Assembly (NCBI RefSeq): GCF_007673775.1
Contig: NZ_VEAF01000001.1
Span: forward strand, 434,001-498,000
Direction: 5' to 3'
Source of the DNA: Curtobacterium sp. 9128
GTDB lineage: Bacteria; Actinomycetota; Actinomycetes; Actinomycetales; Microbacteriaceae
DNA: 64,000 bases
The notes beneath the pieces are model-generated. The model made no database searches, was not told the origin of the DNA, and saw only the letters and a program-made list of their open reading frames with translations. Every line of letters begins with the position of its first letter. The first letter of the stretch is position 1. Shown piece after piece: positions 32,085 to 42,345 of the stretch. The translations under genes and the position numbers were made by a program.

Positions 32085-32624
32085 ATGAGGCGGGTTGCGG
32101 CAGCGGTGGCGGCAGGGGTCGTGGTCGTCGCGCTCGCGAGCGGGTGTGCGCAGCAGGGAACGCCGACCTGGTCGCGGCCGACCGACCTCGCCACACGTGC
32201 GGCGGCGGCCGGACTCCACGACGTGTGGGGGCAGCCGCTCGCCGAGCACATCCACACGCACGTGACGATCACGGACGGGGACACCCCGGTCGTGATCCCG
32301 GCGGACATCGGCCACTCGGACACCCGGCGGTTCGCCGCCGAGCTGCACACGCACGACACGTCGGGGATCGTCCACGTGGAGTCCCCCGAGCGCCGCGACT
32401 TCACCCTCGGGCAGTTCTTCGACGAGTGGGACGTCCCACTCAGCGCCTGGGGCGTGGGTGGACTGCACGGCGACCTCACGGTGTGGGTCGACGGGCACCG
32501 GTACTACGGCAACCCGCGCTCGATCGTGCTCCGGGACCTCGGCGAGGTCGACCTCGTCGTCACCTCGATCGGCGAGGCTCCGCATCGCCCGGCGGCGTTC
32601 GACTGGCCGCCGCAGTACCACTGA
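32085..32624 (+). CDS. Hypothetical His-rich lipoprotein
   Basis: 179 residues. Signal peptide with lipobox LASGC (Cys21), so anchored outside the membrane. The domain contains HIHTHVTITDGD, IPADIGHSD, ELHTHDTSGIVHVESPE and FTLGQFFDEWDV, a block conserved in type among actinobacterial lipoproteins of unknown role. The clustered His residues (HIHTH, HTHD) could bind a metal such as copper. The 3' end overlaps the convergent hydrolase gene by 65 bp. It begins right after the palindromic repeat array. No function can be assigned. Confidence 0.75.
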   Translation: MRRVAAAVAAGVVVVALASGCAQQGTPTWSRPTDLATRAAAAGLHDVWGQPLAEHIHTHVTITDGDTPVVIPADIGHSDTRRFAAELHTHDTSGIVHVESPERRDFTLGQFFDEWDVPLSAWGVGGLHGDLTVWVDGHRYYGNPRSIVLRDLGEVDLVVTSIGEAPHRPAAFDWPPQYH

Positions 32625-33552
32625 CCGCAGCGTCCGCGACGGCACGGACGACCGCGGCGGGGTGCTCGACGTGGGCGAAGTGGCCGCAGTCGTCGAGGAG
32701 CACGGTGCGTGCCTGCGGGACCACGCGACGGAGTCCGTCGAGGTCCGACGCGCGGGCGAAGACGTCGTCCCGCCCCGAGATCGCGACGACCGGGCAGGAC
32801 ACCGCACGCCACCGCTCGGTGTCGTAGCCGGCACCCGTCCGCGCCGCGGCGAGGAACGCGGCCGGACGGAGCTCCTCGACGAACGCGTCGAGGACGCTGC
32901 GGTCCAGTCGGCGGACGTGGGTGAAGACCGGAGCGGCGAGGAGCCGGAGCAGCCCGATCCGGTCGGAGGCACGGAGCAGTGGGAGCGCCGCGTTCCGGGT
33001 GACCGCGAGCCCGGCCCGGAGCAGCGTGAACGCCGGCAGCGTCACGGCGCCACGGAGCGGGTGTCGGGCGGCGTCGATCCCGGCGAACGTGGTCCCGGAC
33101 ACGAGCGCGACCGACCGGGTCCGCTCGGGAGCGGTCACCGCGAGGTGCATGCCGATGAATGCGCCCATCGAGTGCCCGACGACGTCGACGGACGCAAGGC
33201 CGAGCGCGTCGAGCACCTCGCTGACCACGGCGACGGCGTCGTCGACGGAGAGCGGCCGCGCCGGGGCCGGCGAGGATCCCCAACCGGGCAGGTCGAGGAG
33301 GACCACCCCGCGGGACGGGTGCCCGTCGGCGGCGTCGAGCAGCGGGGTCCACGTGGTCCACGACCCGGCGACGCCGTGCAGGAACAGCACCGGGTGGTCA
33401 CCCGGACGCGCGTGCACGACGACCGGCCCGGACGCCGTGTCGACGACGGAACGGCGGAGCGACCACCTGGCGGGGTCGGACGTGAGCGGGAAGGGCGCGT
33501 ACTCGTCCGTGGTGACCACCCGCGGTGCCGCGGTGCTGTCGGGTGCGTGCAC
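32560..33552 (-). CDS. Alpha/beta-fold hydrolase
   Basis: A 330-residue single-domain hydrolase: oxyanion-hole HGVAG (residues 59-63), nucleophile S128 in VVGHSMG, acid region CPVVAISGRDDVFA and catalytic His in LDDCGHFAHVEHP. A four-helix cap (about residues 165-235) follows the nucleophile strand. Closest in type to haloperoxidase or epoxide-hydrolase-like enzymes, but the substrate is unknown. It overlaps the convergent lipoprotein gene at its 3' end and stands alone on its strand, 65 bp downstream of the peroxiredoxin gene. Confidence 0.88.
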   Translation of the reverse strand: MHAPDSTAAPRVVTTDEYAPFPLTSDPARWSLRRSVVDTASGPVVVHARPGDHPVLFLHGVAGSWTTWTPLLDAADGHPSRGVVLLDLPGWGSSPAPARPLSVDDAVAVVSEVLDALGLASVDVVGHSMGAFIGMHLAVTAPERTRSVALVSGTTFAGIDAARHPLRGAVTLPAFTLLRAGLAVTRNAALPLLRASDRIGLLRLLAAPVFTHVRRLDRSVLDAFVEELRPAAFLAAARTGAGYDTERWRAVSCPVVAISGRDDVFARASDLDGLRRVVPQARTVLLDDCGHFAHVEHPAAVVRAVADAAVSGTAAASRTPPGDAEPRRSR

Positions 33553-33617
33553 CGTGCCTCCAGTCCGGCGCGGATGCGCCCAGGAGGTGTTCGGAACGGG
33601 AGGGACGGGCGCTTGCC

Positions 33618-34106
33618 CTAGCCGACCGGGACGGGCGCGGTGCAGGCGGCGAGCCGGTCGAGGGCCGCCCGGTACTCGGTGACGTCGCGGGCGACGCCGG
33701 GCTCCGAGATGATGGAGGCGCGGATGCGGCCCTGCACGTCGATGACGAACGTGGCGCGGTTGGCGAAGCCCTTGTGCTCGAGGAAGACGCCGTACTCCTT
33801 CGACACCGCGCCGTGCGGCCAGAAGTCGGCGAGCAGCTCGAAGTCGTAGCCGTTGACGTCCGCGAACGAGCGGAGCGTGGCCTTGGAGTCGACCGAGATG
33901 CCGATGAGCTCGACGCGGTTGTCCTGGAACATCGCGATGTTGTCCCGGAGGGCGCAGAGCTCACTCGTGCACGTCGACGAGAACGCGAGCGGGAAGAAGA
34001 CGAGCGCGACGGGGCGGGACCCGCGGAAGTCGCTGAGGCGGATGTGCTCACCGAACTGGTTCGGGAGTTCGAAGTCCGGCGCGAGTGAGCCGCTCTCCAG
34101 TGCCAT
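33618..34106 (-). CDS. AhpE-like peroxiredoxin
   Basis: 162 residues from the ATG at 34106. Thioredoxin-fold peroxidase with peroxidatic C46 in FFPLAFSSTCTSELC and a second Cys, C51, five residues later; the conserved Arg lies in RASIISEPG. Motifs LAPDFELPNQFG and IGISVDSKATLRSFAD are typical of the actinobacterial AhpE group. It reduces hydrogen peroxide and organic peroxides in the cytoplasm. Divergent from aceE with a 258-bp shared upstream region. Confidence 0.9.
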   Translation of the reverse strand: MALESGSLAPDFELPNQFGEHIRLSDFRGSRPVALVFFPLAFSSTCTSELCALRDNIAMFQDNRVELIGISVDSKATLRSFADVNGYDFELLADFWPHGAVSKEYGVFLEHKGFANRATFVIDVQGRIRASIISEPGVARDVTEYRAALDRLAACTAPVPVG

Positions 34107-34364
34107 CGTTGCGTGTGCTTCTTCCTCGGGCGGCGGGTGTGCCCGTTCGGTCCGTGCACGCGCAGGGTCGCACGGGCACGATCGGCAATCGTACGCCGAC
34201 GGCACGCGAATGCAAGCACCCGTTCACCCGCTCGGGACACACGGCACCATCAGGTGGCACGTCGGCGGCTGGGCCTAGAGTGGGGTCGGCCCCACCGCTG
34301 GTCGTGACCCGACCGACCGGTGCGCCACCATGTCCACCACCACGAGAACGAACCGAGGTCAAGG

Positions 34365-37112
34365 GTGACGGTGAACGACCAGGACCCGCGCAGCACTGCA
34401 GCAGGGACCGACCAGGACCCCGAGGAGACCGCAGAGTGGCGTGAGTCGCTCGACGGCCTCGTCGCGACGCACGGCCACCAGCGGGCCCGCGAGATCATGC
34501 AGAGCCTGCTGAAGCGCTCGAACGAGCTGCACCTCGGCGTGCCGATGGTCCCGACGACGGACTACGTCAACACGATCGCGCCCGAGGACGAGCCGGAGTT
34601 CCCCGGCAACGAGGAACTCGAGCGCCGCTACCGCCGGTGGATCCGGTGGAACGCGGCGATCACGGTGCACCGCGCACAGCGGCCGGGCATCGCGGTCGGC
34701 GGGCACATCTCGACGTACGCGTCGAGCGCCGCCATGTACGAGGTCGGCTACAACCACTTCTTCCGCGCGCAGGACCACCCGTCCGGCGGCGACCAGGTCT
34801 TCTTCCAGGGCCACGCCTCCCCCGGCATGTACGCCCGCGCCTTCATGGAGGGGCGTCTCAGCGAGGACCAGCTCGACGGGTTCCGCCAGGAGAAGTCGCA
34901 CGCGGGCGGCGGTCTGTCGTCGTACCCGCACCCGCGACTCATGCCGCACTTCTGGCAGTTCCCGACCGTGTCGATGGGCATCGGCCCGATCAACGCGATC
35001 TACCAGGCCCAGCAGGCCAAGTACCTCTCGAACCGCGGCATCAAGGACGCCTCCGACCAGCAGGTCTGGGCCTTCCTCGGCGACGGCGAGATGGACGAGG
35101 TCGAGTCCCGCGGGCAGCTGCAGGTCGCGGCGAACGACGGGCTCGACAACCTCAACTTCGTCATCAACTGCAACCTCCAGCGCCTCGACGGCCCGGTCCG
35201 CGGCAACGGCAAGATCATCCAGGAGCTCGAGGCCTTCTTCCGCGGCGCCGGGTGGAACGTCATCAAGGTCGTGTGGGGCCGCGAGTGGGACGACCTGCTC
35301 GCCCGCGACACCGAGGGCGCCCTGCTCAACCTCATGAACCAGACGCCGGACGGCGACTACCAGACGTACAAGGCCGAGAACGGCGCGTACGTCCGCGAGA
35401 ACTTCTTCGGGCGCGACCCGAAGGCGCTCGCGCTGGTCGAGGACTACACCGACGACCAGATCTGGAACCTCAAGCGCGGCGGTCACGACTACCGCAAGGT
35501 CTACGCGGCGTTCAAGGCGGCGACCGAGCACAAGGGGCAGCCGACGGTCATCCTCGCGAAGACCGTCAAGGGCTACGGCCTCGGCCCGAGCTTCGAGGGC
35601 CGCAACGCGACCCACCAGATGAAGAAGCTCACGCTCGACAACCTCAAGCAGTTCCGCGACGAGATGCGCATCCCGATCTCCGACGCGCAGCTCGAGGAGA
35701 ACCCCTACACGCCGCCGTACTACCACCCGGGAAACGACGACGAGGCGATCCAGTACATGCACGAGCGCCGTCGCGCGCTCGGCGGGTACGTCCCGGAGCG
35801 CCGGACGAAGTACACGTCGATCACCCTCCCCGACGACGCCAAGTACCAGGTCGTCAAGAAGGGCTCCGGCAAGCAGGAGATCGCCACGACCATGGCGTTC
35901 GCCCGGCTGCTGAAGGACCTGCTCCGCTCCCCGGACTTCGGCGACCGCGTGGTCCCGATCATCCCGGACGAGGCGCGCACCTTCGGCATGGACGCGTACT
36001 TCCCGACGGCGAAGATCTACAACCCGAACGGGCAGCACTACACGTCGGTCGACCGCGAGCTGCTGCTGGCCTACAAGGAGAGCCCCCAGGGCCAGATCAT
36101 CCACGTCGGCATCAACGAGGCCGGAGCCCTGGCCGCGTTCACCGCCGTCGGTACCTCGTACTCGACGCAGGGCGAGCCGCTCATCCCGGTCTACGTCTTC
36201 TACTCGATGTTCGGGTTCCAGCGCACCGGCGACGCGATCTGGGCCGCCGGCGACCAGATGACCCGTGGGTTCATGATCGGCGCCACCGCCGGTCGCACCA
36301 CCCTGACCGGTGAGGGCCTGCAGCACGCCGACGGGCACTCGTTGCTCCTCGCGACGACCAACCCGGCGGTCGTGTCCTACGACCCCGCGTACGGCTACGA
36401 GATCGGGCACATCGTGCAGGCCGGCCTCGACCGGATGTACGGCACGGACGAGGACGGCTCGCCGAAGCACGACGACCCGAACGTCATGTACTACCTGACG
36501 GTGTACAACGAGCCGATCGTGCAGCCGGCCGAGCCCGAGGGCGTCGACGTCGACGGGATCGTCAAGGGCATGTACCTGCTCAAGCCGAGCGAGCACGACG
36601 GCCCGAAGGCCCAGCTGCTCGCGTCGGGTGTCGCGGTGCCGTGGATCCTCGAGGCGCAGGAGCTGCTGGCGTCCGACTGGGGCGTCTCCGCCGACGTCTG
36701 GAGCGTCACGAGCTGGGGTGAGCTCTACCGTGACGGTCTCGCCGCGGAGCAGCACGCGTTCCTCAACCCGGGCGACCAGCCCCGCACGCCGTACGTCACC
36801 GAGCGCCTGCTCGGCACCGAGGGGCCGGTCGTCGCCGTGAGCGACTTCATGCACCAGGTGCAGGAGCAGATCCGCCCGTTCGTGCCGACGGACTACGCCA
36901 CGCTCGGCGCCGACGGCTTCGGCTTCTCGGACACCCGCCCCGCGGCACGCCGTTTCTTCCACATCGACGGCCCGTCGGTCGTCGTGCGGACGCTGCAGCA
37001 GCTCGCGAAGCAGGGCAAGGTCGACGCCGCGCTCGTGCAGCAGGCGATCGACAAGTACCGGCTGCACGACGTCACCGCCGGGACCACCGGCTCGGCCGGC
37101 GGCGAGAGCTGA
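34365..37112 (+). CDS. aceE: Pyruvate dehydrogenase E1 component, homodimeric
   Basis: 915 residues from the GTG at 34365 (AGG-rich site just upstream; the GTG six bases later is an alternative). Thiamine diphosphate-dependent decarboxylation of pyruvate, feeding acetyl groups to the lipoyl E2. Visible: [38 protein letters not shown] with its His contacts, the ThDP motif [13 protein letters not shown] through [20 protein letters not shown], and the transketolase-like middle domain ([20 protein letters not shown]). Length fits actinobacterial AceE (about 900-930). It is followed after 8 bp by the fatty-acid regulator gene, putting acetyl-CoA supply next to its use. Confidence 0.97.
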   Translation: MTVNDQDPRSTAAGTDQDPEETAEWRESLDGLVATHGHQRAREIMQSLLKRSNELHLGVPMVPTTDYVNTIAPEDEPEFPGNEELERRYRRWIRWNAAITVHRAQRPGIAVGGHISTYASSAAMYEVGYNHFFRAQDHPSGGDQVFFQGHASPGMYARAFMEGRLSEDQLDGFRQEKSHAGGGLSSYPHPRLMPHFWQFPTVSMGIGPINAIYQAQQAKYLSNRGIKDASDQQVWAFLGDGEMDEVESRGQLQVAANDGLDNLNFVINCNLQRLDGPVRGNGKIIQELEAFFRGAGWNVIKVVWGREWDDLLARDTEGALLNLMNQTPDGDYQTYKAENGAYVRENFFGRDPKALALVEDYTDDQIWNLKRGGHDYRKVYAAFKAATEHKGQPTVILAKTVKGYGLGPSFEGRNATHQMKKLTLDNLKQFRDEMRIPISDAQLEENPYTPPYYHPGNDDEAIQYMHERRRALGGYVPERRTKYTSITLPDDAKYQVVKKGSGKQEIATTMAFARLLKDLLRSPDFGDRVVPIIPDEARTFGMDAYFPTAKIYNPNGQHYTSVDRELLLAYKESPQGQIIHVGINEAGALAAFTAVGTSYSTQGEPLIPVYVFYSMFGFQRTGDAIWAAGDQMTRGFMIGATAGRTTLTGEGLQHADGHSLLLATTNPAVVSYDPAYGYEIGHIVQAGLDRMYGTDEDGSPKHDDPNVMYYLTVYNEPIVQPAEPEGVDVDGIVKGMYLLKPSEHDGPKAQLLASGVAVPWILEAQELLASDWGVSADVWSVTSWGELYRDGLAAEQHAFLNPGDQPRTPYVTERLLGTEGPVVAVSDFMHQVQEQIRPFVPTDYATLGADGFGFSDTRPAARRFFHIDGPSVVVRTLQQLAKQGKVDAALVQQAIDKYRLHDVTAGTTGSAGGES

Positions 37113-37120
37113 CCTCGCCT

Positions 37121-38347
37121 GTGACGACACCCCGCACCGCCACCGCCGCGAGCCGGGAGAGCGATCGCGAACGCGCGCTCTCCTGGCTCCGGCAGGTGTC
37201 GGGCGAGCTCTCGACCGCCACGATCAAGCGGCTCGAGGACACCCTCCCCTGGTACAGCGAGATGCCTCCCGGGCGCCGTTCGGCGGTCGGGATGGTCGCG
37301 CAGGCCGGCATCACCTCGTTCATCTCGTGGCTCGAGGGCAGCGCGTCGACGCCGTGGATCGCCGCCGCCGACGTCTTCGGGTCCGCTCCGCGGGAGCTCC
37401 TGCGCTCGGTGAGCCTGCAGCAGACCCTGCAGCTCATCCGCGTCGTGGTCACCGTGGTCGAGGAACGCGCCAAGGACGACGAGATGCTGCAGGAGGCGAT
37501 CCTGAAGTACTCGCGGGACATCGCCTTCGCGGCCGCCGACGTCTACGCCCGAGCGGCCGAGGCCCGTGGGCTGTGGGACGCCCGGCTCGAGGCGCTCGTG
37601 GTCGACTCGATCCTGTCCGGGGAGTACGACGACGAGCTGCCGTCCCGGATCGCCGCGCTCGGCTGGCACGGGCACGGCGAGGTCGCGGTGCTCGTCGGCA
37701 CGGCACCGAAGCAGCTCGAGGTCGACCAGGTCCGTCGGACGGCGCGCCACATGGACGCCGACGTCCTCATCGGCGTGCAGGGCTCCCGGCTCGTGGTCGT
37801 CATCGGCCGCTCGACCCCGCGGGACGACGTCCCCGAGGGCGAGGAACCGGTCTCGTTCATGGCCATCGCGCAGTCCCTCGAGCCGATGTTCGGCGAGGGG
37901 CACCTGGTGCTCGGCAACGAGGTCCCCGGTGTCGTCGACGCGTCCACCTCGGCGAAGGCCGCCCTCGCCGGGTTCGCCGTCGCCCGGGCCTGGCGCGGCG
38001 CTCCCCGCCCGGCACTCGCGGACGACCTGCTGCCCGAGCGTGCCCTGGCCGGCGACCCGCTGGCCCGATCCGCCCTCGTGCAGCGCATCTACGTGCCGCT
38101 GAAGGACCAGTCCACCGAGCTGCTCCAGACGCTCTGGTGCTACCTCGACACCGGACGGTCGCTCGAGGCGACCGCCCGCGAGCTCTTCGTCCACCCGAAC
38201 ACGGTGCGCTACCGCCTCCGCCGTGTGGCCGACATCATCGGCTGGGACGCCACCCACGCCCGAGACGCCCTCATCGTGCAGTCGGCGCTCATCCTCGGTG
38301 CGATGTCGGAATCGGCCTCCGGTCGTCGCCGCGTCGGTCGCCGATGA
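37121..38347 (+). CDS. fasR: PucR-type regulator of fatty acid synthesis genes (FasR-like)
   Basis: 408 residues from a GTG at 37121. The C-terminal PucR HTH_30 domain reads LEATARELFVHPNTVRYRLR followed by RVADIIGWD. The N-terminal 250 residues form a helical/alpha-beta sensor domain without a recognisable cofactor site. In Streptomyces coelicolor a protein of this kind, FasR, lies directly before fabD-fabH-acpP-fabF and controls that operon; the same order is seen here (fabD starts 214 bp later). The symbol rests on that synteny. The last codons (GRRRVGRR) are part of a 35-bp tandem repeat that continues past the stop. Confidence 0.88.
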   Translation: MTTPRTATAASRESDRERALSWLRQVSGELSTATIKRLEDTLPWYSEMPPGRRSAVGMVAQAGITSFISWLEGSASTPWIAAADVFGSAPRELLRSVSLQQTLQLIRVVVTVVEERAKDDEMLQEAILKYSRDIAFAAADVYARAAEARGLWDARLEALVVDSILSGEYDDELPSRIAALGWHGHGEVAVLVGTAPKQLEVDQVRRTARHMDADVLIGVQGSRLVVVIGRSTPRDDVPEGEEPVSFMAIAQSLEPMFGEGHLVLGNEVPGVVDASTSAKAALAGFAVARAWRGAPRPALADDLLPERALAGDPLARSALVQRIYVPLKDQSTELLQTLWCYLDTGRSLEATARELFVHPNTVRYRLRRVADIIGWDATHARDALIVQSALILGAMSESASGRRRVGRR

Positions 38348-38448
38348 CCACGACACGCCGTCGCCGCGTCGGTCACCGATGACCACGACACGCCGTCGCC
38401 GCGTCGGTCGCCGATGACCACGACACGCCGTCGCCGCGTCGGTCGCCG
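38324..38448. repeat. 35-bp tandem repeat, about 3.6 copies, overlapping the fasR stop
   Basis: Units at 38324-38358, 38359-38393, 38394-38428 and a partial at 38429-38448 share CGTCGCCGCGTCGG and ATGACCACGACACGC; unit 2 has one substitution. The first unit encodes the last eight residues of the regulator and its stop. The array lies between fasR and fabD, where a promoter for the fab genes is expected. Confidence 0.95.
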
Positions 38449-38561
38449 GTGACCTCCTCCCCGCGAGACCACACGGACGGTAGGGGTTCCACAATGTCCC
38501 GTAGCGTTTCGTGTCGGGTGTCCACACGGGCCCCGCGCCCCGCTGCCGTCAGGATTGTCCG

Positions 38562-39491
38562 GTGATCGTCGTCGTCGCGCCCGGACAGGGCTCCCAGACC
38601 CCCGGCTTCCTCGCCCCATGGCTCGAGGACGCCGCCGTCCGCGAACGCGTCGGGCAGTGGTCCGAAGCGATCGGCGTGGACCTCGCCCTGCACGGCACCG
38701 ACTCCGACGCGGACACGATCAAGGACACCGCGCTCGCCCAGCCGCTCATCGTCGCCGCCGGTCTCGTCACCGCGGACGCACTCCTGGCCGACGGCCGCCG
38801 CTCGCTCGTCGGCGGTGTGGCCGGGCACTCGGTCGGTGAGTTCACCGCCGCAGCGGTCGCCGGGGTGCTGCAGCCGACCGACGCCGTCTCCCTCGTCGCC
38901 GCCCGCGGTCGCGCCATGGCCGACGCCGCCGCGCTCGAGCCGACCTCGATGGCTGCCGTCCTCGGCGGCGACCCGGACGAGCTGGCCAGCGCACTCGAGG
39001 CCACGGGTCTCGTCGCCGCGAACCACAACGGCGGCGGCCAGACCGTCGTCGCCGGTGCCGCCGACGCGATCGCCGCCCTCGCCGCCGACCCGCCGGCCAA
39101 GGCCAGGGTCGTGCCGCTCGCGGTGGCGGGTGCCTTCCACACCCGGTACATGGCCCCGGCGGTCGAGCGCGTCGCGCCCGTCGCCGCCGCAGCAGCGGTG
39201 GCCGACCCGACGCTGCCCATCTGGACGAACGCCGACGGGTCACGTGTCGACGACGGCCGCCGGTTCGTGGACCTGATGGTCGCCCAGATCGCCAGTCCGG
39301 TGCACTGGGACGCCGTCATGACCTCCTTCCAGGAGGCCGGGGTCACCGGGATCATCGAGCTCGCTCCCGCAGGGGCGCTCGTCGGACTCGCCAAGCGCGG
39401 CATGCGCGGCACGCCGTCGGTCGCGATCAAGACCCCCGAGGACCTGCCGGCCGCGATCGAGCTCCTCAGCACCTCGGAGGTGTCCGCATGA
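38562..39491 (+). CDS. fabD: Malonyl-CoA:ACP transacylase
   Basis: 309 residues from the GTG at 38562. It moves malonyl from CoA to AcpP for fatty acid elongation. Active-site S90 in VAGHSVGEF, catalytic H193 in AGAFHTRYM, N-terminal VVAPGQGSQTPG, and NHNGGGQTVVAG of the small domain are all visible. The 3' end overlaps fabH by 4 bp (ATGA). First gene of the fab operon. Confidence 0.96.
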   Translation: MIVVVAPGQGSQTPGFLAPWLEDAAVRERVGQWSEAIGVDLALHGTDSDADTIKDTALAQPLIVAAGLVTADALLADGRRSLVGGVAGHSVGEFTAAAVAGVLQPTDAVSLVAARGRAMADAAALEPTSMAAVLGGDPDELASALEATGLVAANHNGGGQTVVAGAADAIAALAADPPAKARVVPLAVAGAFHTRYMAPAVERVAPVAAAAAVADPTLPIWTNADGSRVDDGRRFVDLMVAQIASPVHWDAVMTSFQEAGVTGIIELAPAGALVGLAKRGMRGTPSVAIKTPEDLPAAIELLSTSEVSA

Positions 39492-40519
39492 CCGACGTGT
39501 CCACGCACGACGAGCCCGCCGTCCGTCCCGTCCTCGCGCAGCGCCGCGGGCACGAGTTCAGCCGCATCCTCGCCTTCGGCGCAGCCCGTGGCGCGAACAC
39601 CGTCCCGAACGACGACCTCGTCGGGCCGATCGACTCGTCGGACGAGTGGATCCGCCAGCGCACCGGCATCGTGACGCGCATGCGCGCCGGGGCCGACGTC
39701 GAGGCCGTCGACCTCGCCGAGGAGGCCGCCCTCGAGGCGATCGCGAAGGCCGGCATCGCCCCGGAGCAGATCGGCGTCGTGCTGGTCAGCACCGTGACCC
39801 ACACCGTGGCGACCCCGTCGATGGCGTCGCTCCTCGCCGAGCGCATCGGGGCCACGCCCGCGGCCGCGTACGACATCAGCGCCGCGTGCGCCGGCTACGC
39901 CTACGGCATCGCCCAGGCGGACTCGTTCGTCAAGTCCGGCATCGCCGACCACGTGCTGGTCGTCGGCGCCGAGAAGCTCAGCGACATCGTCGACCCGACG
40001 GACCGGTCGATCTCGTTCCTGCTCGGCGACGGAGCGGGCGCGGCGATCGTCGGCCCGAGTGACTTCCCCGGCATCGCGCCGACCATCTGGGGCTCCGACG
40101 GCTCCAAGTGGGACGCGATCGGCATGACCGCCACCTTCAACGAGTGGGAAGCGGGGGCCGCGCGGCCGACGATACGGCAGGCCGGTCAGACCGTGTTCCG
40201 CTGGGCCGTCTGGGAGATGGTCAAGGTCGCCCGCGAGGCGCTCGAGGCCGCCGGGGTCCGTCCCGACCAGCTCGCCGCGTTCGTGCCGCACCAGGCGAAC
40301 ATCCGCATCATCGACGAGTTCGCCAAGCAGCTCGGCATCCCCGACTCCGTGATGATCGCCCGCGACATCACGACCACCGGCAACACCTCGGCCGCGAGCA
40401 TCCCGCTCGCCACGCACCGCCTGCTCGACGAGCACCCCGAGCTGTCGGGCGGCCTCGCCCTGCAGATCGGGTTCGGCGCCGGACTCGTGTTCGGCGCACA
40501 GGTGGTCGTCCTCCCCTAG
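39488..40519 (+). CDS. fabH: 3-oxoacyl-ACP synthase III
   Basis: 343 residues. It starts fatty acid chains by condensing an acyl-CoA primer with malonyl-ACP. Catalytic triad: C134 (ISAACAGYAYG), H268 (FVPHQANIRIID) and N299 (TTGNTSAASIP). An N-terminal extension of about 25 residues (DEPAVRPVLAQRRGHEFSRI) precedes the first strand. In branched-chain actinobacteria this enzyme uses branched primers, but the sequence does not settle that. Overlaps fabD by 4 bp. Confidence 0.96.
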   Translation: MTDVSTHDEPAVRPVLAQRRGHEFSRILAFGAARGANTVPNDDLVGPIDSSDEWIRQRTGIVTRMRAGADVEAVDLAEEAALEAIAKAGIAPEQIGVVLVSTVTHTVATPSMASLLAERIGATPAAAYDISAACAGYAYGIAQADSFVKSGIADHVLVVGAEKLSDIVDPTDRSISFLLGDGAGAAIVGPSDFPGIAPTIWGSDGSKWDAIGMTATFNEWEAGAARPTIRQAGQTVFRWAVWEMVKVAREALEAAGVRPDQLAAFVPHQANIRIIDEFAKQLGIPDSVMIARDITTTGNTSAASIPLATHRLLDEHPELSGGLALQIGFGAGLVFGAQVVVLP

Positions 40520-40612
40520 CACTTCCCAGTCCCCCCGGCTGCAGGCACGGAACCACCCCGTGCCCTAGGCTGGTCCACGGTCAAACGACACCCCCCTCAA
40601 GGAGACACCATC

Positions 40613-40861
40613 ATGGCCCTGTCCAACGAAGAAGTCCTCGCCGGCCTGGCCGAGCTGATCAACGACGAGACCGGCATCGCGACCGACACCGTGCAGTCCG
40701 ACAAGTCGTTCACCGACGACCTCGACATCGACTCGATCTCGATGATGACCATCGTCGTCAACGCCGAAGAGAAGTTCGACGTGAAGATCCCGGACGAAGA
40801 GGTCAAGAACCTCAAGACCGTCGGGGACGCTGTCGACTTCATCGTCAAGGCCCAGGCCTGA
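40613..40861 (+). CDS. acpP: Acyl carrier protein of fatty acid synthesis
   Basis: 82 residues, with AAGGAG 8 nt before the ATG. The phosphopantetheine attachment Ser is S41 in DLDIDSISMMTIV; helix 2 and the acidic surface are typical. AcpP carries growing acyl chains for FabH and FabF. The 93-bp gap after fabH and the strong ribosome binding site suit the high expression usual for ACP. Modified presumably by AcpS (13900). Confidence 0.96.
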   Translation: MALSNEEVLAGLAELINDETGIATDTVQSDKSFTDDLDIDSISMMTIVVNAEEKFDVKIPDEEVKNLKTVGDAVDFIVKAQA

Positions 40862-40954
40862 CACGTCCTTCCTGAGCGCCGTGGTCCGGCTCGACCCTTC
40901 CGGTCACGGGCCGCGGCGCTCTTCTCGTCCACCTCGGAAGAAACAAGTCGTTCC

Positions 40955-42199
40955 ATGACCAACAAGACCGTCGTCGTCACCGGGATCGGTGCGATCACCC
41001 CTCTCGCCGCGACCGCCTCGGAGACCTGGGACGCCCTGCTCGCGGGCAAGTCCGGCATCACCAGGATCGAGGACCCGCGCTACGCCGAGCTCGAACTCCC
41101 CGTCGAGTTCGCCGGCCAGGCGCGGAACTTCATCACCGACCAGCTCACCCGCCCGGAGACCAAGCGGTTCGACCCGTCGTCGCAGCTGTCCCTCATCGCG
41201 GCGCGCGAGGCATGGGCCGACGCCGGCATCGACGACGAGACCGTCGTGCCCGAGCGCCTCATCGTCGACTGGGCGACCGGGATCGGCGGCGTGAACACGC
41301 TGCTCGACGCCTGGGACACCCTCCGCGAGAAGGGTCCGCGTCGCGTCCTGCCGATGACGGTGCCGATGCTCATGGCGAACGGCCCGGCGGCGGCGATCGA
41401 GATGGAGTTCGGCGCCCGTGGTGGTGCCCGCACGTACCTCTCCGCATGCGCCTCGTCCACCGAGTCGCTCGCCGAGGCCTACCGGCACGTCGCCACCGGC
41501 GAAGCCGACATCGTGATCGCGGGTGGCGCCGAAGCCGCCCTGCACCCGATGCCGCTCGCGTCCTTCGCCGCGATGCAGGCCCTGTCGCGTCGGAACGACT
41601 CCCCCGAGACCGCATCGCGCCCCTACGACGTCACGCGCGACGGCTTCGTGCTCGCCGACGGGGCCGCTGCCCTCATCCTCGAGACGAAGGAGCACGCCGA
41701 GGCCCGCGGCGCGAAGATCTACGCGGAGATCGCCGGCGCCGGCATCACCTCGGACGCGTTCCACATCACCGCTCCGGACCCGGAGGGCAGCGCGGCCGCC
41801 CGTGCCGTCCTGACGGCGCTCGAGCACGCCGGCGCCTCCCGCGACGACGTCGTCCACGTCAACGCGCACGCCACGTCGACGCCGGTGGGCGACATCGCGG
41901 AGTACCACGCGATGCGTCGGGTCTTCGGTGACCACCTCGACTCCGTCGTGGTCTCCGCCACGAAGGCCTCGACCGGGCACCTGCTCGGCGGTGCCGGTGC
42001 GATCGAGGCGATGTTCACGGTGCTCGCGCTGCACAACCGCGTGGCCCCGCCGACGATCAACCTCACCGAGCAGGACCCGGAGATCGTCATGGACGTCGCG
42101 ACCGCGCCGCGCGAACTGCCCGCCGGTGACCTGCTCGCGGTCAGCAACTCGTTCGGCTTCGGCGGCCACAACGCCGTCGTCGCGTTCCGCTCGGTCTGA
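40955..42199 (+). CDS. fabF: 3-oxoacyl-ACP synthase II
   Basis: 414 residues. Elongating condensing enzyme: C165 in LSACASSTESL, H305 in VNAHATSTPVGD, H342 in STGHLLGGAG, with the Lys in KASTGH. N-terminal VVVTGIGAITPLAA and C-terminal NSFGFGGHNAVVAF match the family. Last gene of the fab operon, followed by a strong stem-loop. Confidence 0.97.
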   Translation: MTNKTVVVTGIGAITPLAATASETWDALLAGKSGITRIEDPRYAELELPVEFAGQARNFITDQLTRPETKRFDPSSQLSLIAAREAWADAGIDDETVVPERLIVDWATGIGGVNTLLDAWDTLREKGPRRVLPMTVPMLMANGPAAAIEMEFGARGGARTYLSACASSTESLAEAYRHVATGEADIVIAGGAEAALHPMPLASFAAMQALSRRNDSPETASRPYDVTRDGFVLADGAAALILETKEHAEARGAKIYAEIAGAGITSDAFHITAPDPEGSAAARAVLTALEHAGASRDDVVHVNAHATSTPVGDIAEYHAMRRVFGDHLDSVVVSATKASTGHLLGGAGAIEAMFTVLALHNRVAPPTINLTEQDPEIVMDVATAPRELPAGDLLAVSNSFGFGGHNAVVAFRSV

Positions 42200-42212
42200 C
42201 ACCGCTCGGCCT

Positions 42213-42246
42213 GGAGGCCCGTCCCGCGTCAGCGGGGCGGGCCTCC
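42213..42246. terminator. Terminator stem-loop after fabF
   Basis: A 15-bp stem (GGAGGCCCGTCCCGC with GCGGGGCGGGCCTCC, one G-T wobble pair) around a 4-nt loop, 13 bp after the fabF stop. No T-run, as is common in actinobacteria. It lies between convergent genes and may serve both. Confidence 0.8.
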
Positions 42247-42345
42247 GTCCGTCCCGTGGTCGCGCCCGGACGTCCGTCCGTCCGCTGGCCGGTCGGCGAA
42301 GCGTCCGTCCGCCGCCCTGCGCCGCCGCGGGTCAACCGACGCGGG

